From positions 37,938 through 54,121 of the forward strand of contig DKGY01000078.1 in assembly GCA_002453475.1 (NCBI GenBank): a DNA stretch of 16,184 nt. Direction: 5' to 3'. The position numbers were made by a program, and so were the translations under genes. Under the pieces are notes generated by a model. The model saw only the letters and a list, made by a program, of their open reading frames with translations, was not told the origin of the DNA and ran no database searches. This DNA is from Clostridium sp. UBA6758. GTDB lineage: Bacteria > Bacillota > Clostridia > Clostridiales > Clostridiaceae. Position 1 is the first letter of the stretch; every line of letters begins with the position of its first letter. Below, piece after piece: positions 7,445 to 13,829 of this stretch.

Positions 7445-7786
7445 TATATATTTAAATTATATAAATATAAGTCAAGAAAATAGTTATTTAATATGAACAT
7501 AGATTGGTGGATTTTAAAGGCTATGTATTGCTCTTAACAAGTGTAGGTGTATATATACCTCACTCGCTGCTGATACGGTGAACCTTATCATAAATAAGTG
7601 TAAAAATTAGTCTTAACCATTGATATTGCTTGGTTAGGACTATTTTTTATAAGTAAAAATACCATATCATAAGTAATATAATAAAATAAGCTTTATATGA
7701 GTTATTTGTAAAAAATGTTATAGTGGGTATGTTTAGAGGTAATAGCAATAAATCTTTCAGATATAAGATAAATAGTAATAGTAATA
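7445..7786. other. Intergenic region after telA
   Basis: This gap contains the second copy of the structured repeat (7577-7680) and, just before it, an imperfect inverted repeat at 7541-7563 (GTG and AGGT arms around a TATA-rich centre, then ACCT and CAC). The remainder is A/T-rich. No gene or clear promoter is supported. Confidence 0.55.
7577..7680 (+). repeat. Structured ~100-bp repeat element, copy 2
   Basis: This is the second copy of the element at 4540-4640, in the same orientation and with the same internal spacing. From GGTGAACC to the hairpin start is 31 nt in both copies, and the hairpin spans 35 nt in both. The stem here is TAGTCTTAACC (7608-7618) with GGTTAGGACTA (7632-7642). Several bases differ from copy 1, yet pairing is kept. 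The loop ATTGATATTGCTT is nearly identical, and T residues follow the stem. Direct repeats ACCTTATCATAAATAA (7582-7597) and ACCATATCATAAGTAA (7661-7676) bracket it. In this copy the left end also shows GATACGGT-GA-ACCTTATC, a short inverted repeat. It sits about 110 bp before the next gene and just after telA. Confidence 0.75.
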
Positions 7787-8287
7787 GTGAAGAAAGGAAG
7801 TGTGAAAGAAAAGCAATTTTACACTGAGTTTACGGATCAAATAAGCAAGCACATTCCATTGAAACTAGTAGGGAAAATTATGTATTATATAAAAGTTGTT
7901 TTCAATGCAGAAGCTTGGGGCAAATTAGTATATGGGTTTAAAGCTAATATGATATGTGGCGAACTAGAAATTACTTACGATAATTTTCAGGGTGGATATA
8001 CTACTAAAGGAATTAAACTCAATAGGAAGAAACATACTCATTTAAAACAGTTATCGAGAATCGAGAATTTTAAAAAATTCAGAGAGAATATGGATAAGTG
8101 TATTCCATTATTTGGTCCATATCGTTGGAGTTTGCAATGTATATCAAATGATGGGGATCCTATGTTAGAAATACCGGACAGAAGTGGAGATTATATTACG
8201 CGACCAAATTTTGTGATTAATCTGGTAGAATATATTGCTAAAATCGGAATAGAACCCGAACTCATTGAAAGAATGAGCTTGCTCTGA
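7787..8287 (+). CDS. Hypothetical protein, 166 residues
   Basis: I do not recognise this family. The product is a soluble, mixed alpha/beta-looking protein without signal peptide or membrane helix. Its most distinctive part is the C-terminal third: FGPYRWSLQ, GDPMLEIPDRSGDYITRP, then a helical end IGIEPELIERMSLL. The compact ending and small size would suit an immunity or accessory protein, but this is only an impression. The start is uncertain. GTG 7787 opens the frame but has no ribosome binding site. GTG 7802 lies five codons further in, directly after AGAAAGGAAG, which is rather too close. It precedes the kinase-like gene by about 130 bp in the same direction, so they may be co-transcribed. 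Confidence 0.65.
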   Translation: MKKGSVKEKQFYTEFTDQISKHIPLKLVGKIMYYIKVVFNAEAWGKLVYGFKANMICGELEITYDNFQGGYTTKGIKLNRKKHTHLKQLSRIENFKKFRENMDKCIPLFGPYRWSLQCISNDGDPMLEIPDRSGDYITRPNFVINLVEYIAKIGIEPELIERMSLL

Positions 8288-8341
8288 TGGTTATTTCGCA
8301 TTTGCGCTATGATAAATTTATGAATGAAAGGAGAGTACATT

Positions 8342-8425
8342 ATAAGTGGGGAAATTTTACAACTATTGTTTGGAGGGAAATTAAAAGATAGCCCTCTGTA
8401 TTTAAGGAGGATTATATGCTATTAA
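8342..8425 (+). other. 27-codon ORF with ATA at the start position, overlapping the kinase start
   Basis: An AAAGGAG site at 8328-8334 is followed at the normal distance by ATA (8342-8344), then SGEILQLLFGGKLKDSPLYL and a stop at 8423-8425, just inside the kinase-like gene. The frame overlaps ATG 8416 as expected for a coupled upstream gene, and the product looks coding-like. ATA is a very rare start, so this could be a gene that lost its ATG, a leader peptide, or chance. Confidence 0.25.
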
Positions 8426-9279
8426 AAACAATTGATGAATGTGAGTTTGAGTTAAAAGAAGATCATGATTTTTCATGGTTAAGTAATTATGGAAAAGTAT
8501 TTACGGTCTTTTCAGATCAAGATTCTGGAAATATTGCTTTTGGAACAGATGATGGAAGAAATAAGTATTTTATAAAATACGCTGGTTGTCTTACAAAAGA
8601 GTATACAGGTAAAGTTGAAGATGCAATTATGCGGATGAAAGCTTCTGTACAAATCTATGAGGATATTAAACATCCTAATTTAATTCAGCTACTTTGGTAC
8701 GGAAAAATTGGACAAGGATATGCATGTATTTATAAATGGGCTAATGGAGAATGCTTACATGCTCATTGGAATTTTGAAAAGTATCCTAAATATACCCATC
8801 CACAATCACCTAATGTTAAGTTCAATAATCTAGAGCTTAAGCACAAGTTGAACTGCCTAGATGTTATATTTAATTTCCATGAGGAAGTTGCTAAACAAAA
8901 TTATGTTGCTATAGATTTTTATGATGGTAGTATAATGTATGATTTTGATGTCAATACAACAACAATTTGTGATATTGATTTTTATTCAAAATCACCATTC
9001 AAAAATGAAATGGGACGTATGTGGGGTTCATCAAGATTTATGTCACCAGAGGAATTTGAATCAGGAGCAACTATTGATGAGATTACTAATGTATTTACAA
9101 TGGGAGCAGCCTCTTTTGAATTATTAGGCAATAATTATAATAGAAGTATTGAAGAATGGAAAGCATCAGAAAAGCTGTTTCAGGTTGCCCAAAAAGCTAT
9201 AAGTAATGATAGAAATCAACGTTATCAATCAATTAGCGATTTTTATAATGCATGGAAAATGGCTTTAGAAATTAAATAG
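8416..9279 (+). CDS. Atypical protein kinase-like protein
   Basis: The 287-residue product has the plan of a Ser/Thr protein kinase domain without membrane segment or sensor domain. Lys54 in YFIKYAG fits the ATP-anchoring Lys. IKHPNLIQLL (84-93) fits the end of helix C and strand 4, and IYKWANGECL the hinge. The catalytic loop reads AIDFYDGSI (165-173) where HRDLKPENI is usual, so the catalytic Asp167 is kept but the Lys and Asn are Tyr169 and Ser172. The DFG motif is DFY (188-190). The activation segment ends with GSSRFMSPEEF (204-214), matching G-T-x-x-Y-M-A-P-E. No clear helix-C Glu is visible. I recall similar stand-alone kinase-like proteins in Firmicutes that share the DFYDGS form. It may be an active but unusual kinase or a nucleotide-binding pseudokinase. 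The start has an excellent AAGGAGG site 6 nt upstream. Confidence 0.75.
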   Translation: MLLKTIDECEFELKEDHDFSWLSNYGKVFTVFSDQDSGNIAFGTDDGRNKYFIKYAGCLTKEYTGKVEDAIMRMKASVQIYEDIKHPNLIQLLWYGKIGQGYACIYKWANGECLHAHWNFEKYPKYTHPQSPNVKFNNLELKHKLNCLDVIFNFHEEVAKQNYVAIDFYDGSIMYDFDVNTTTICDIDFYSKSPFKNEMGRMWGSSRFMSPEEFESGATIDEITNVFTMGAASFELLGNNYNRSIEEWKASEKLFQVAQKAISNDRNQRYQSISDFYNAWKMALEIK

Positions 9280-9438
9280 CAAGTAATATCTTTTAATAAA
9301 GGCTATGTTTAATAGCAGTGTTGATAATATGGCAATTTTTAAGGGAAGTCAAAAATGGCTTCCATTAATTCATATTTAAAGAAAGATACGACAGAACTGA
9401 ATCTAAAATTATGTTACATCAGCCCTACAAATTGGAAT

Positions 9439-9966
9439 TTATAAATCTATCCAATATCGTTCAACAACACAATTCTCATCTTTAATTAATACTTCATTTT
9501 CTTTTTTTCCACCTTGGGATAATATGGTTTTCTGAGAAGCCAAATTATCATTATCACAAGTTAGTAAAATTCTACTTAGTTGTAATATGTCCTTACAATA
9601 AATTAATGCTTGTCTTAATTCTTCTTTTGCATATCCTTTGTTTCTTTCAGACTTTCTTACAGAATATCCTATATGTCCACCATATTGTAAAAGATAATCA
9701 TTTAAAAAATGCCTTATTTGTATCATTCCTACAATGCAATTATCACTTTTCCTAATTGCTAATAATTGTGTTGATGTAACTTTTCTTCCATCTACTTCTT
9801 CTGTTTCATTCAATAATGACTTTTCAATATATTCTTGTGGTGAACTCGAATTTCTTAAGAAACCTGTTCCATCCATTGATTCATTATTTTTAATAAACTC
9901 ATTCTTATATGAGAATATGTCATCACCATATTCTATTGCTACTTTCTTTAATACTAAGTCTTCCAT
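9439..9966 (-). CDS. GNAT-family N-acetyltransferase
   Basis: The 175-residue product is a cytosolic acetyltransferase that would transfer acetyl from acetyl-CoA to an amine of unknown substrate. Acceptor-side strands lie in the N-terminal half. LLAIRKSDNCIVGMIQIRH is the usual strand pair before the binding site, and HIGYSVRKSERNKGYAKEEL holds motif A (R-x-x-x-R/Q-x-x-G-Y-A), which grips the CoA pyrophosphate. The later ILLTCDNDNLASQKTI is the typical helix with the N-x-x-S segment. I chose ATG 9966-9964 because GAGGTG lies 6 nt upstream. A GTG three codons earlier overlaps that site and is unlikely. It is the only intact minus-strand gene in the window, has its own promoter, and stands next to a broken transposase. 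The length is normal for the family and no residue is obviously missing. Confidence 0.85.
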   Translation of the reverse strand: MEDLVLKKVAIEYGDDIFSYKNEFIKNNESMDGTGFLRNSSSPQEYIEKSLLNETEEVDGRKVTSTQLLAIRKSDNCIVGMIQIRHFLNDYLLQYGGHIGYSVRKSERNKGYAKEELRQALIYCKDILQLSRILLTCDNDNLASQKTILSQGGKKENEVLIKDENCVVERYWIDL

Positions 9967-10050
9967 AAAAATCACCTCTATAAATTACCATTTGTTGAGT
10001 TGTTTTACATCTTTTATAGCCACATTAATCTACTATTGTGTCTGTATTTA

Positions 10051-10080
10051 ATTATACAACATAGTAATGTGATTATTCAA
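10051..10080 (-). promoter_or_regulatory. Predicted promoter of the acetyltransferase gene
   Basis: On the minus strand, TTGAAT (10080-10075), an 18-bp spacer and a perfect TATAAT (10056-10051) lie about 85 bp before the ATG. The -10 box is preceded by TTG. No operator is evident. Confidence 0.55.
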
Positions 10081-10210
10081 ATATTTAACAAAATTAAATA
10101 TAAATTGATTCCCTAATTTTAAAATCTTTTAACTTTGTATCAGAATGAGATGTATGTCACTGGACTAATAAATGTTTGGTTTTTACAGTATCCTTATCTG
10201 TATTAAAAAA

Positions 10211-10687
10211 CTATAACCATTTAAATCAGTACATGTAGTTAACAAGATATTTTGTGGCTACACTATGAAAACTATACATCCATTCTTTTAGTTTGCTATG
10301 AAAAGCATTTATGTGCTGTATATGGTAAATGCCTTCCTTATGCTTTCCACGTTTATAAGGCTCTCGTGGCATTATAGACGTAGTGCTTTTCTTATGATTT
10401 CCTTTAAAGGATTCCCTGAAAAACGCCTCTTCAACTTCTATAACTCCACCAACATTACCAATACCCTTATACACTCTGATAGCGTCTAAAAACTTATGCC
10501 TCCAATAAAAAGATGTAGGCACACTAATCCCAACTATCTCTGCACATTTTCTTATGGAATAACCATTTATCATACATTTAGAATATAATATCCACTTTTA
10601 AATATCTTTCTTACTGTTGTAACGGGGTGAACGTGTAAAATCAGTAAAGGTCTTTCGGCAGGACTTACAGATATATCTTTGTTTTCT
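10211..10687 (-). pseudogene. IS1595-family transposase, degraded
   Basis: The minus strand carries scattered but collinear pieces of an ISXO2-like (IS1595-family) transposase in one frame. First comes half of the zinc ribbon (RYICKSCRKTFTDFTRSP, near 10678-10630). An in-frame TAA at 10600-10598 follows, at a position where a sense codon precedes KW. Then comes the helix-turn-helix region MINGYSIRKCAEIVGIS and the start of the catalytic domain GVIEVEEAFFRESFKGNHKK. The expected first catalytic Asp (family E-I/V-D-E) is Glu. Most of the catalytic core is missing: KRGK at 10354-10343 jumps straight to KEGIYHIQHINAFHSKLKEW, the C-terminal block that holds the last acidic residue region. The C-terminus then has TGA where W is expected (NYMY-stop-FKWL) and TAG after it. 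It cannot be active. No clear terminal inverted repeats were found. Confidence 0.8.
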
Positions 10688-10697
10688 TAAAATAGCT

Positions 10698-10805
10698 ATG
10701 ATGCAAAAAGGTTATGAGTTTGAAAGAACTCTAATTACTCATGAAAATTTCAACTTAGACCTTTTGGAAACTGCAGCATACAATATAAAATTAGTTGTTA
10801 AATAA
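10698..10805 (+). pseudogene. Short orphan ORF, probable C-terminal remnant of an unknown gene
   Basis: A 35-codon frame from ATG 10698 to TAA 10803-10805 reads MMQKGYEFERTLITHE, then NFNLDLLETAAYNIKLVVK. It looks like the tail of a real protein and begins exactly where the transposase similarity ends on the other strand, with no ribosome binding site. That suggests a gene cut by the insertion or by later deletion. I do not recognise the family. Confidence 0.35.
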
Positions 10806-10917
10806 CAATTTAATACTCATCAAAGTATAACCTTCTATATTAATATTTGGGTATACTTAAGACTAATTTCCAAATAGCAATATAATCTATGGTTGCATAA
10901 TTGCAACTTGAGCAGAG

Positions 10918-11115
10918 TTGTTATCTAAGGTGATAATTTCTAACGAAGAGGTTGGGAACTGGTTTGTAGATATGAAATCAGGTAACATAAAAATTATTGT
11001 CTTTAGAAATAAAATTTTAAGATATGAAATAGGAAATGAAAAAGAAAAACAAATTGTATGTGAAGAGTGCATAAAGCTTGGAATACCTGACAGCCAGATG
11101 AATTGGGAAGAATAA
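10918..11115 (+). CDS. Hypothetical 65-residue protein, possibly a gene remnant
   Basis: The frame could start at TTG 10918 or GTG 10930. The first lacks a ribosome binding site, and the second has none well placed. The product has strand-like segments (GNWFVDMKSGNIKIIVFRNKI), a charged turn, and then IVCEECIKLGIPDSQMNWEE with a C-E-E-C pair. The look is of the C-terminal domain of a longer protein whose front has been lost; a stop codon is in frame nine bases upstream of TTG 10918. It lies between IS debris and the response regulator promoter and shares no obvious link with either. I cannot name the family. Confidence 0.45.
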   Translation: MLSKVIISNEEVGNWFVDMKSGNIKIIVFRNKILRYEIGNEKEKQIVCEECIKLGIPDSQMNWEE

Positions 11116-11178
11116 TAATCTTTTCCTAGTACCTATTCTGCCCGTTGAAACCTTCTTCAATGATGGTTATAAGCTAAA

Positions 11179-11207
11179 TCAATATATAGACTTAATTATG
11201 ATATAAT
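11179..11207 (+). promoter_or_regulatory. Predicted extended -10 promoter of the two-component genes
   Basis: TATAAT at 11202-11207 is preceded by TG at 11199-11200 with one base between, forming an extended -10 element. The -35 candidate TCAATA (11179-11184, 17-bp spacer) is weak, which extended -10 promoters tolerate. It lies about 40 bp before the response regulator ATG. Confidence 0.6.
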
Positions 11208-11246
11208 TAGGTCATTACTAATAAAGAAAAGTAGGGTGAGCAATAA

Positions 11247-11918
11247 ATGTATAAAATTCTTATAGTAGAAGATGATTTGATAATTGCTAAAACAGTGAAG
11301 AATCACATAAGGTCTTGGGGATTTGAGGCAGAATGTGTGACTGATTTTAAGGATGTACTTGCTGCCTTTGTTTCCTATAGTCCGCAGCTTGTTCTTTTAG
11401 ATATTACCTTGCCATTTTTTAATGGCTATCATTGGTGCAGCGAGATTAGAAGGGTTTCTAAGGTTCCTATTATTTTTATTTCATCGGCCTCAGATAGTAT
11501 GAACATAGTTATGGCTATGAATATGGGTGGAGATGATTTTATTGCAAAGCCTTTTGACCTTAACGTGCTGACTGCAAAGGTACAGGCTTTACTACGCCGA
11601 ACCTATGATTTTACAGGACAGACTAACTTGCTTGAGCATAAAGGTTCAATACTTAATATAAGTGATGCTACTTTAAATTATCACGACAGAAAAATTGAAC
11701 TTTCAAAGAATGAAAACAAGATACTGCAGATTCTTCTCGAAAATAAAGGCAAGGCTGTGTCCAGGGATACCATTATGACAAGGCTTTGGGAAACTGACAG
11801 CTATATCGATGACAATACCTTAACCGTTAATATAACAAGACTTCGCAAAAAGCTGCAGGAGGTAGGACTGTCTGATTTTATTACGACCAAAAAAGGTATA
11901 GGGTATATGGTGGAATGA
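11247..11918 (+). CDS. OmpR-family response regulator, BceR-like
   Basis: This 223-residue DNA-binding regulator is phosphorylated by the kinase encoded 1 bp downstream. The receiver domain occupies about 1-115 with acidic pocket E8/D9/D10 (VEDD), phospho-acceptor Asp52 in LLDITLP, the conserved Ser/Thr position in FISSAS, and Lys101 in AKPF. The winged-helix domain occupies about 130-222, with recognition-helix sequence DDNTLTVNITRLRKKL and wing GIGYMVE. These features match regulators of Bce-type peptide-resistance modules, and the neighbouring genes complete such a module. The start ATG has AGGGTGAG upstream. Its likely target is the promoter between the kinase and transporter genes, where a BceR-type inverted repeat is present. 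Which antibiotic or peptide induces the system cannot be read from the sequence. Confidence 0.93.
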   Translation: MYKILIVEDDLIIAKTVKNHIRSWGFEAECVTDFKDVLAAFVSYSPQLVLLDITLPFFNGYHWCSEIRRVSKVPIIFISSASDSMNIVMAMNMGGDDFIAKPFDLNVLTAKVQALLRRTYDFTGQTNLLEHKGSILNISDATLNYHDRKIELSKNENKILQILLENKGKAVSRDTIMTRLWETDSYIDDNTLTVNITRLRKKLQEVGLSDFITTKKGIGYMVE

Positions 11919-11919
11919 T

Positions 11920-12933
11920 ATGAAGGAAACAGAGGTTTTTAAGTTTGTGATTTCATATTTTAAAATGCGTGTTAAAGGAATTATTTTATTAGGTTTGTTT
12001 TGTATCACCTTTGCACTTGTATTTTCTTTATATAATCTCCTCGTAGAACCGATAGTTTATGCTAGTGTGCTCTGTGTATGCATAGGTATTATCTTCCTTA
12101 TAATAGATTTTATAAGGTCATATAATAGACATAAATTGCTTCAAGACTTAAAAAGTAGCATTACCTTAAGCTTTGATAAACTCCCTGAGCCTAAAGATAT
12201 AATTGAAAAGGACTATAAGGATCTGCTTACTATCCTCTATAGCAATAATATTCAGATCGCCCATAGTGCAGATATGAGCCGAAGTAATTTAATAGACTAC
12301 TATACTTTATGGGCGCATCAAATTAAAGTACCTATTTCAGCAATGAGTCTAATTCTTCAGTGGTCGGAAAGTGAGCTAAACTCAGAGCTTTCCATGGAGC
12401 TTTTTAAGATTGAGCAGTATGTAGAGTTTGTGCTGCAGTATCTAAGGCTTGAGAGCATGTCTTCTGACCTTGTGTTAAAAAAATATAGTCTTGATGGTAT
12501 AGTAAAACAGGCAGTACGAAAATATGCAAGAATGTTTGTAAGAAAGAAAATTAAGTTAGATTTTGAAGAATTAAGCTGTGAGGTTTTAACGGATGAAAAG
12601 TGGTTGGTATTTGTCATTGAGCAGATTCTATCAAACGCGTTGAAGTATACTAAAGATGGAGCTATTTCAATATACATGGATAATTTCAGTGAAAAGACTC
12701 TTGTTATAGAAGATACGGGTATTGGAATAAGGGAAGAAGACCTAAATCGTATATGTGAAAGAGGTTTTACAGGCTATAATGGTCGATGGGATAAAAAGTC
12801 TACAGGCCTTGGATTATATTTATGCAAGCAGATTTTAAGCAAGCTCTCTCACAGCATAGCTATAGAATCGAGGCTTGATGAAGGGACAAAAGTGATGATT
12901 AATCTGGCAACAATTGAAGTAGAAATAGAATAA
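11920..12933 (+). CDS. Intramembrane-sensing histidine kinase, BceS-like
   Basis: This 337-residue membrane kinase autophosphorylates on His and passes the phosphate to the response regulator just upstream. Two membrane helices (about 19-42 and 45-65) are joined by only a few residues, so there is no external sensor domain. Kinases of this kind instead take their signal from the partner ABC transporter, which fits the genes that follow. The H-box is WAHQIKVPISAM with His133. The N-box is EQILSNALKYT, G1 is EDTGIGI, the F-box region is CERGFTGYNG, and G2 is STGLGLYLCKQI, so all ATP-site motifs are present. The start ATG follows the regulator stop by one base and uses the GGTGGA in that gene's end as ribosome binding site. 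The length matches BceS-like kinases. Confidence 0.93.
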   Translation: MKETEVFKFVISYFKMRVKGIILLGLFCITFALVFSLYNLLVEPIVYASVLCVCIGIIFLIIDFIRSYNRHKLLQDLKSSITLSFDKLPEPKDIIEKDYKDLLTILYSNNIQIAHSADMSRSNLIDYYTLWAHQIKVPISAMSLILQWSESELNSELSMELFKIEQYVEFVLQYLRLESMSSDLVLKKYSLDGIVKQAVRKYARMFVRKKIKLDFEELSCEVLTDEKWLVFVIEQILSNALKYTKDGAISIYMDNFSEKTLVIEDTGIGIREEDLNRICERGFTGYNGRWDKKSTGLGLYLCKQILSKLSHSIAIESRLDEGTKVMINLATIEVEIE

Positions 12934-12948
12934 GATTTTGCTGCAGCC

Positions 12949-12962
12949 TTACAACTGTGTAA
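12949..12962. promoter_or_regulatory. Predicted binding site for the Bce-type response regulator
   Basis: TTACA-ACTG-TGTAA is a perfect inverted repeat with a 4-bp spacer, matching the TnACA-N4-TGTnA form known for BceR-like regulators. It begins 15 bp after the kinase stop and about 54 bp before the transporter -10 box. Confidence 0.65.
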
Positions 12963-12966
12963 GGTT

Positions 12967-13012
12967 AAAGGAAGAAATGTAAGCCAAAGTTAAGGCAGAC
13001 ATTTCTTCCTTT
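12967..13012 (+). terminator. Perfect 14-bp hairpin between kinase and transporter genes
   Basis: AAAGGAAGAAATGT (12967-12980) and its exact complement ACATTTCTTCCTTT (12999-13012) enclose an 18-nt loop. The T-rich end (CCTTTTGTT) could stop transcripts from the two-component genes. The 3' arm overlaps the -35 region of the transporter promoter, so the structure may serve both purposes. Confidence 0.65.
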
Positions 13013-13015
13013 TGT

Positions 13016-13021
13016 TATACT
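13016..13021 (+). promoter_or_regulatory. Candidate -10 box for the transporter operon
   Basis: TATACT (5/6 to consensus) lies 40 bp before the ATPase start, with no recognisable TTGACA at the proper distance. A good -10 with no -35 is typical of a promoter that needs an activator, in line with the regulator site upstream. Confidence 0.45.
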
Positions 13022-13061
13022 GAACATGATAGAAATACTCAGTGTTTGAAAGGAGAAAATT

Positions 13062-13829
13062 ATGTCAATATTAGAAGTAAAAAAACTTAAAAAAACATAT
13101 ATCAGCCGTTTTGGTACAAACCATGTTCAGGCTTTATCCGATGTATCCTTTTCAGTTGAGAAGGGTGAGTACTTGGCTATTATGGGGGAGTCTGGATCAG
13201 GTAAGACTACCCTTTTAAATATTATTGCAGCTCTAGATAAGCCCTCAAGTGGCGAGGTAGTGCTGAGCGGTATAAGCAGTATGAATCTTAAGGAAAAGGA
13301 AATTTCTAAGTTTCGTCGTGATAATTTAGGCTTTGTGTTTCAAGATTTTAATCTTCTTGATACCTTTTCTTTGCAGGATAATATATTTTTACCCCTTGTT
13401 TTATCTGGTAAGTCCTTTAATGAAATGAATAATCGTTTAAAACCTATTTCAAAGAAGCTTGGAATAGATGATATTTTACAAAAATATCCTTATGAGGTTT
13501 CTGGAGGTCAAAAGCAGAGAGCTGCTGTTGCCAGGGCATTAATTACTCATCCGCAGCTTATTCTTGCAGACGAACCTACTGGAGCATTGGATTCTCATTC
13601 AAGTGATGAGCTTCTTCACCTGTTTAATGATATTAATAAAGAAGGAGAAACCATAATAATGGTTACTCACAGCACTAAAGCAGCCAGCCATGCAAGCCGT
13701 GTGCTTTTTATAAAGGATGGAGAGGTGTTTCATCAGCTATATAGAGCCTCCATGTCCCAAGAAGAAATGTATCAAAAAATTTCCGATACACTTACTATAA
13801 TTGCTACAGGCGGTGTAAAAAATGAGTAA
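13062..13829 (+). CDS. ABC transporter ATP-binding protein, BceA-like
   Basis: This 255-residue ATPase energises the BceB-like permease encoded next. In this family the transporter protects against cell-wall-active peptides such as bacitracin or lantibiotics, and also reports its own activity to the kinase. The Walker A motif GESGSGKTT is at 42-50, the Q-loop Gln94 in FVFQDFN, the signature VSGGQKQR at 146-153, Walker B with catalytic Glu171 in LILADEPTG, and the switch His203 in VTHST. The D-loop ALDS is intact. An AAAGGAG site lies 7 nt before the ATG. Its end overlaps the permease start by 8 bp. It is related to, but clearly distinct from, the ATPase at the left end of the window. Nothing suggests loss of function. 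Confidence 0.94.
   Translation: MSILEVKKLKKTYISRFGTNHVQALSDVSFSVEKGEYLAIMGESGSGKTTLLNIIAALDKPSSGEVVLSGISSMNLKEKEISKFRRDNLGFVFQDFNLLDTFSLQDNIFLPLVLSGKSFNEMNNRLKPISKKLGIDDILQKYPYEVSGGQKQRAAVARALITHPQLILADEPTGALDSHSSDELLHLFNDINKEGETIIMVTHSTKAASHASRVLFIKDGEVFHQLYRASMSQEEMYQKISDTLTIIATGGVKNE

Noticed and set aside
4540..7680. CRISPR array or tandem repeat
   Set aside because: There are only two copies about 3 kb apart with genes between them and no regular spacers; the element is better described as a dispersed structured repeat.
9344..9363. Hairpin GGAAGTC / GGCTTCC as terminator of the kinase gene
   Set aside because: Only 7 bp with a G-U pair and no following T-run; too weak to annotate as a terminator.
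9957..9975. GTG at 9975 as start of the acetyltransferase
   Set aside because: It overlaps the GAGGTG ribosome site that is correctly placed for ATG 9966.
9734..10051. 105-codon plus-strand frame opposite the acetyltransferase
   Set aside because: It covers the antisense of a clear GNAT gene and its promoter; no family resemblance and no ribosome site.
10298..10489. Plus-strand frame opposite the transposase remnant
   Set aside because: The minus strand clearly encodes transposase segments; the plus frame is their antisense.
9297..10900. Complete IS1595-type element carrying the acetyltransferase as passenger
   Set aside because: A possible left end is visible at 9301, but I could not find a matching inverted end on the other side, so element borders are not supported.
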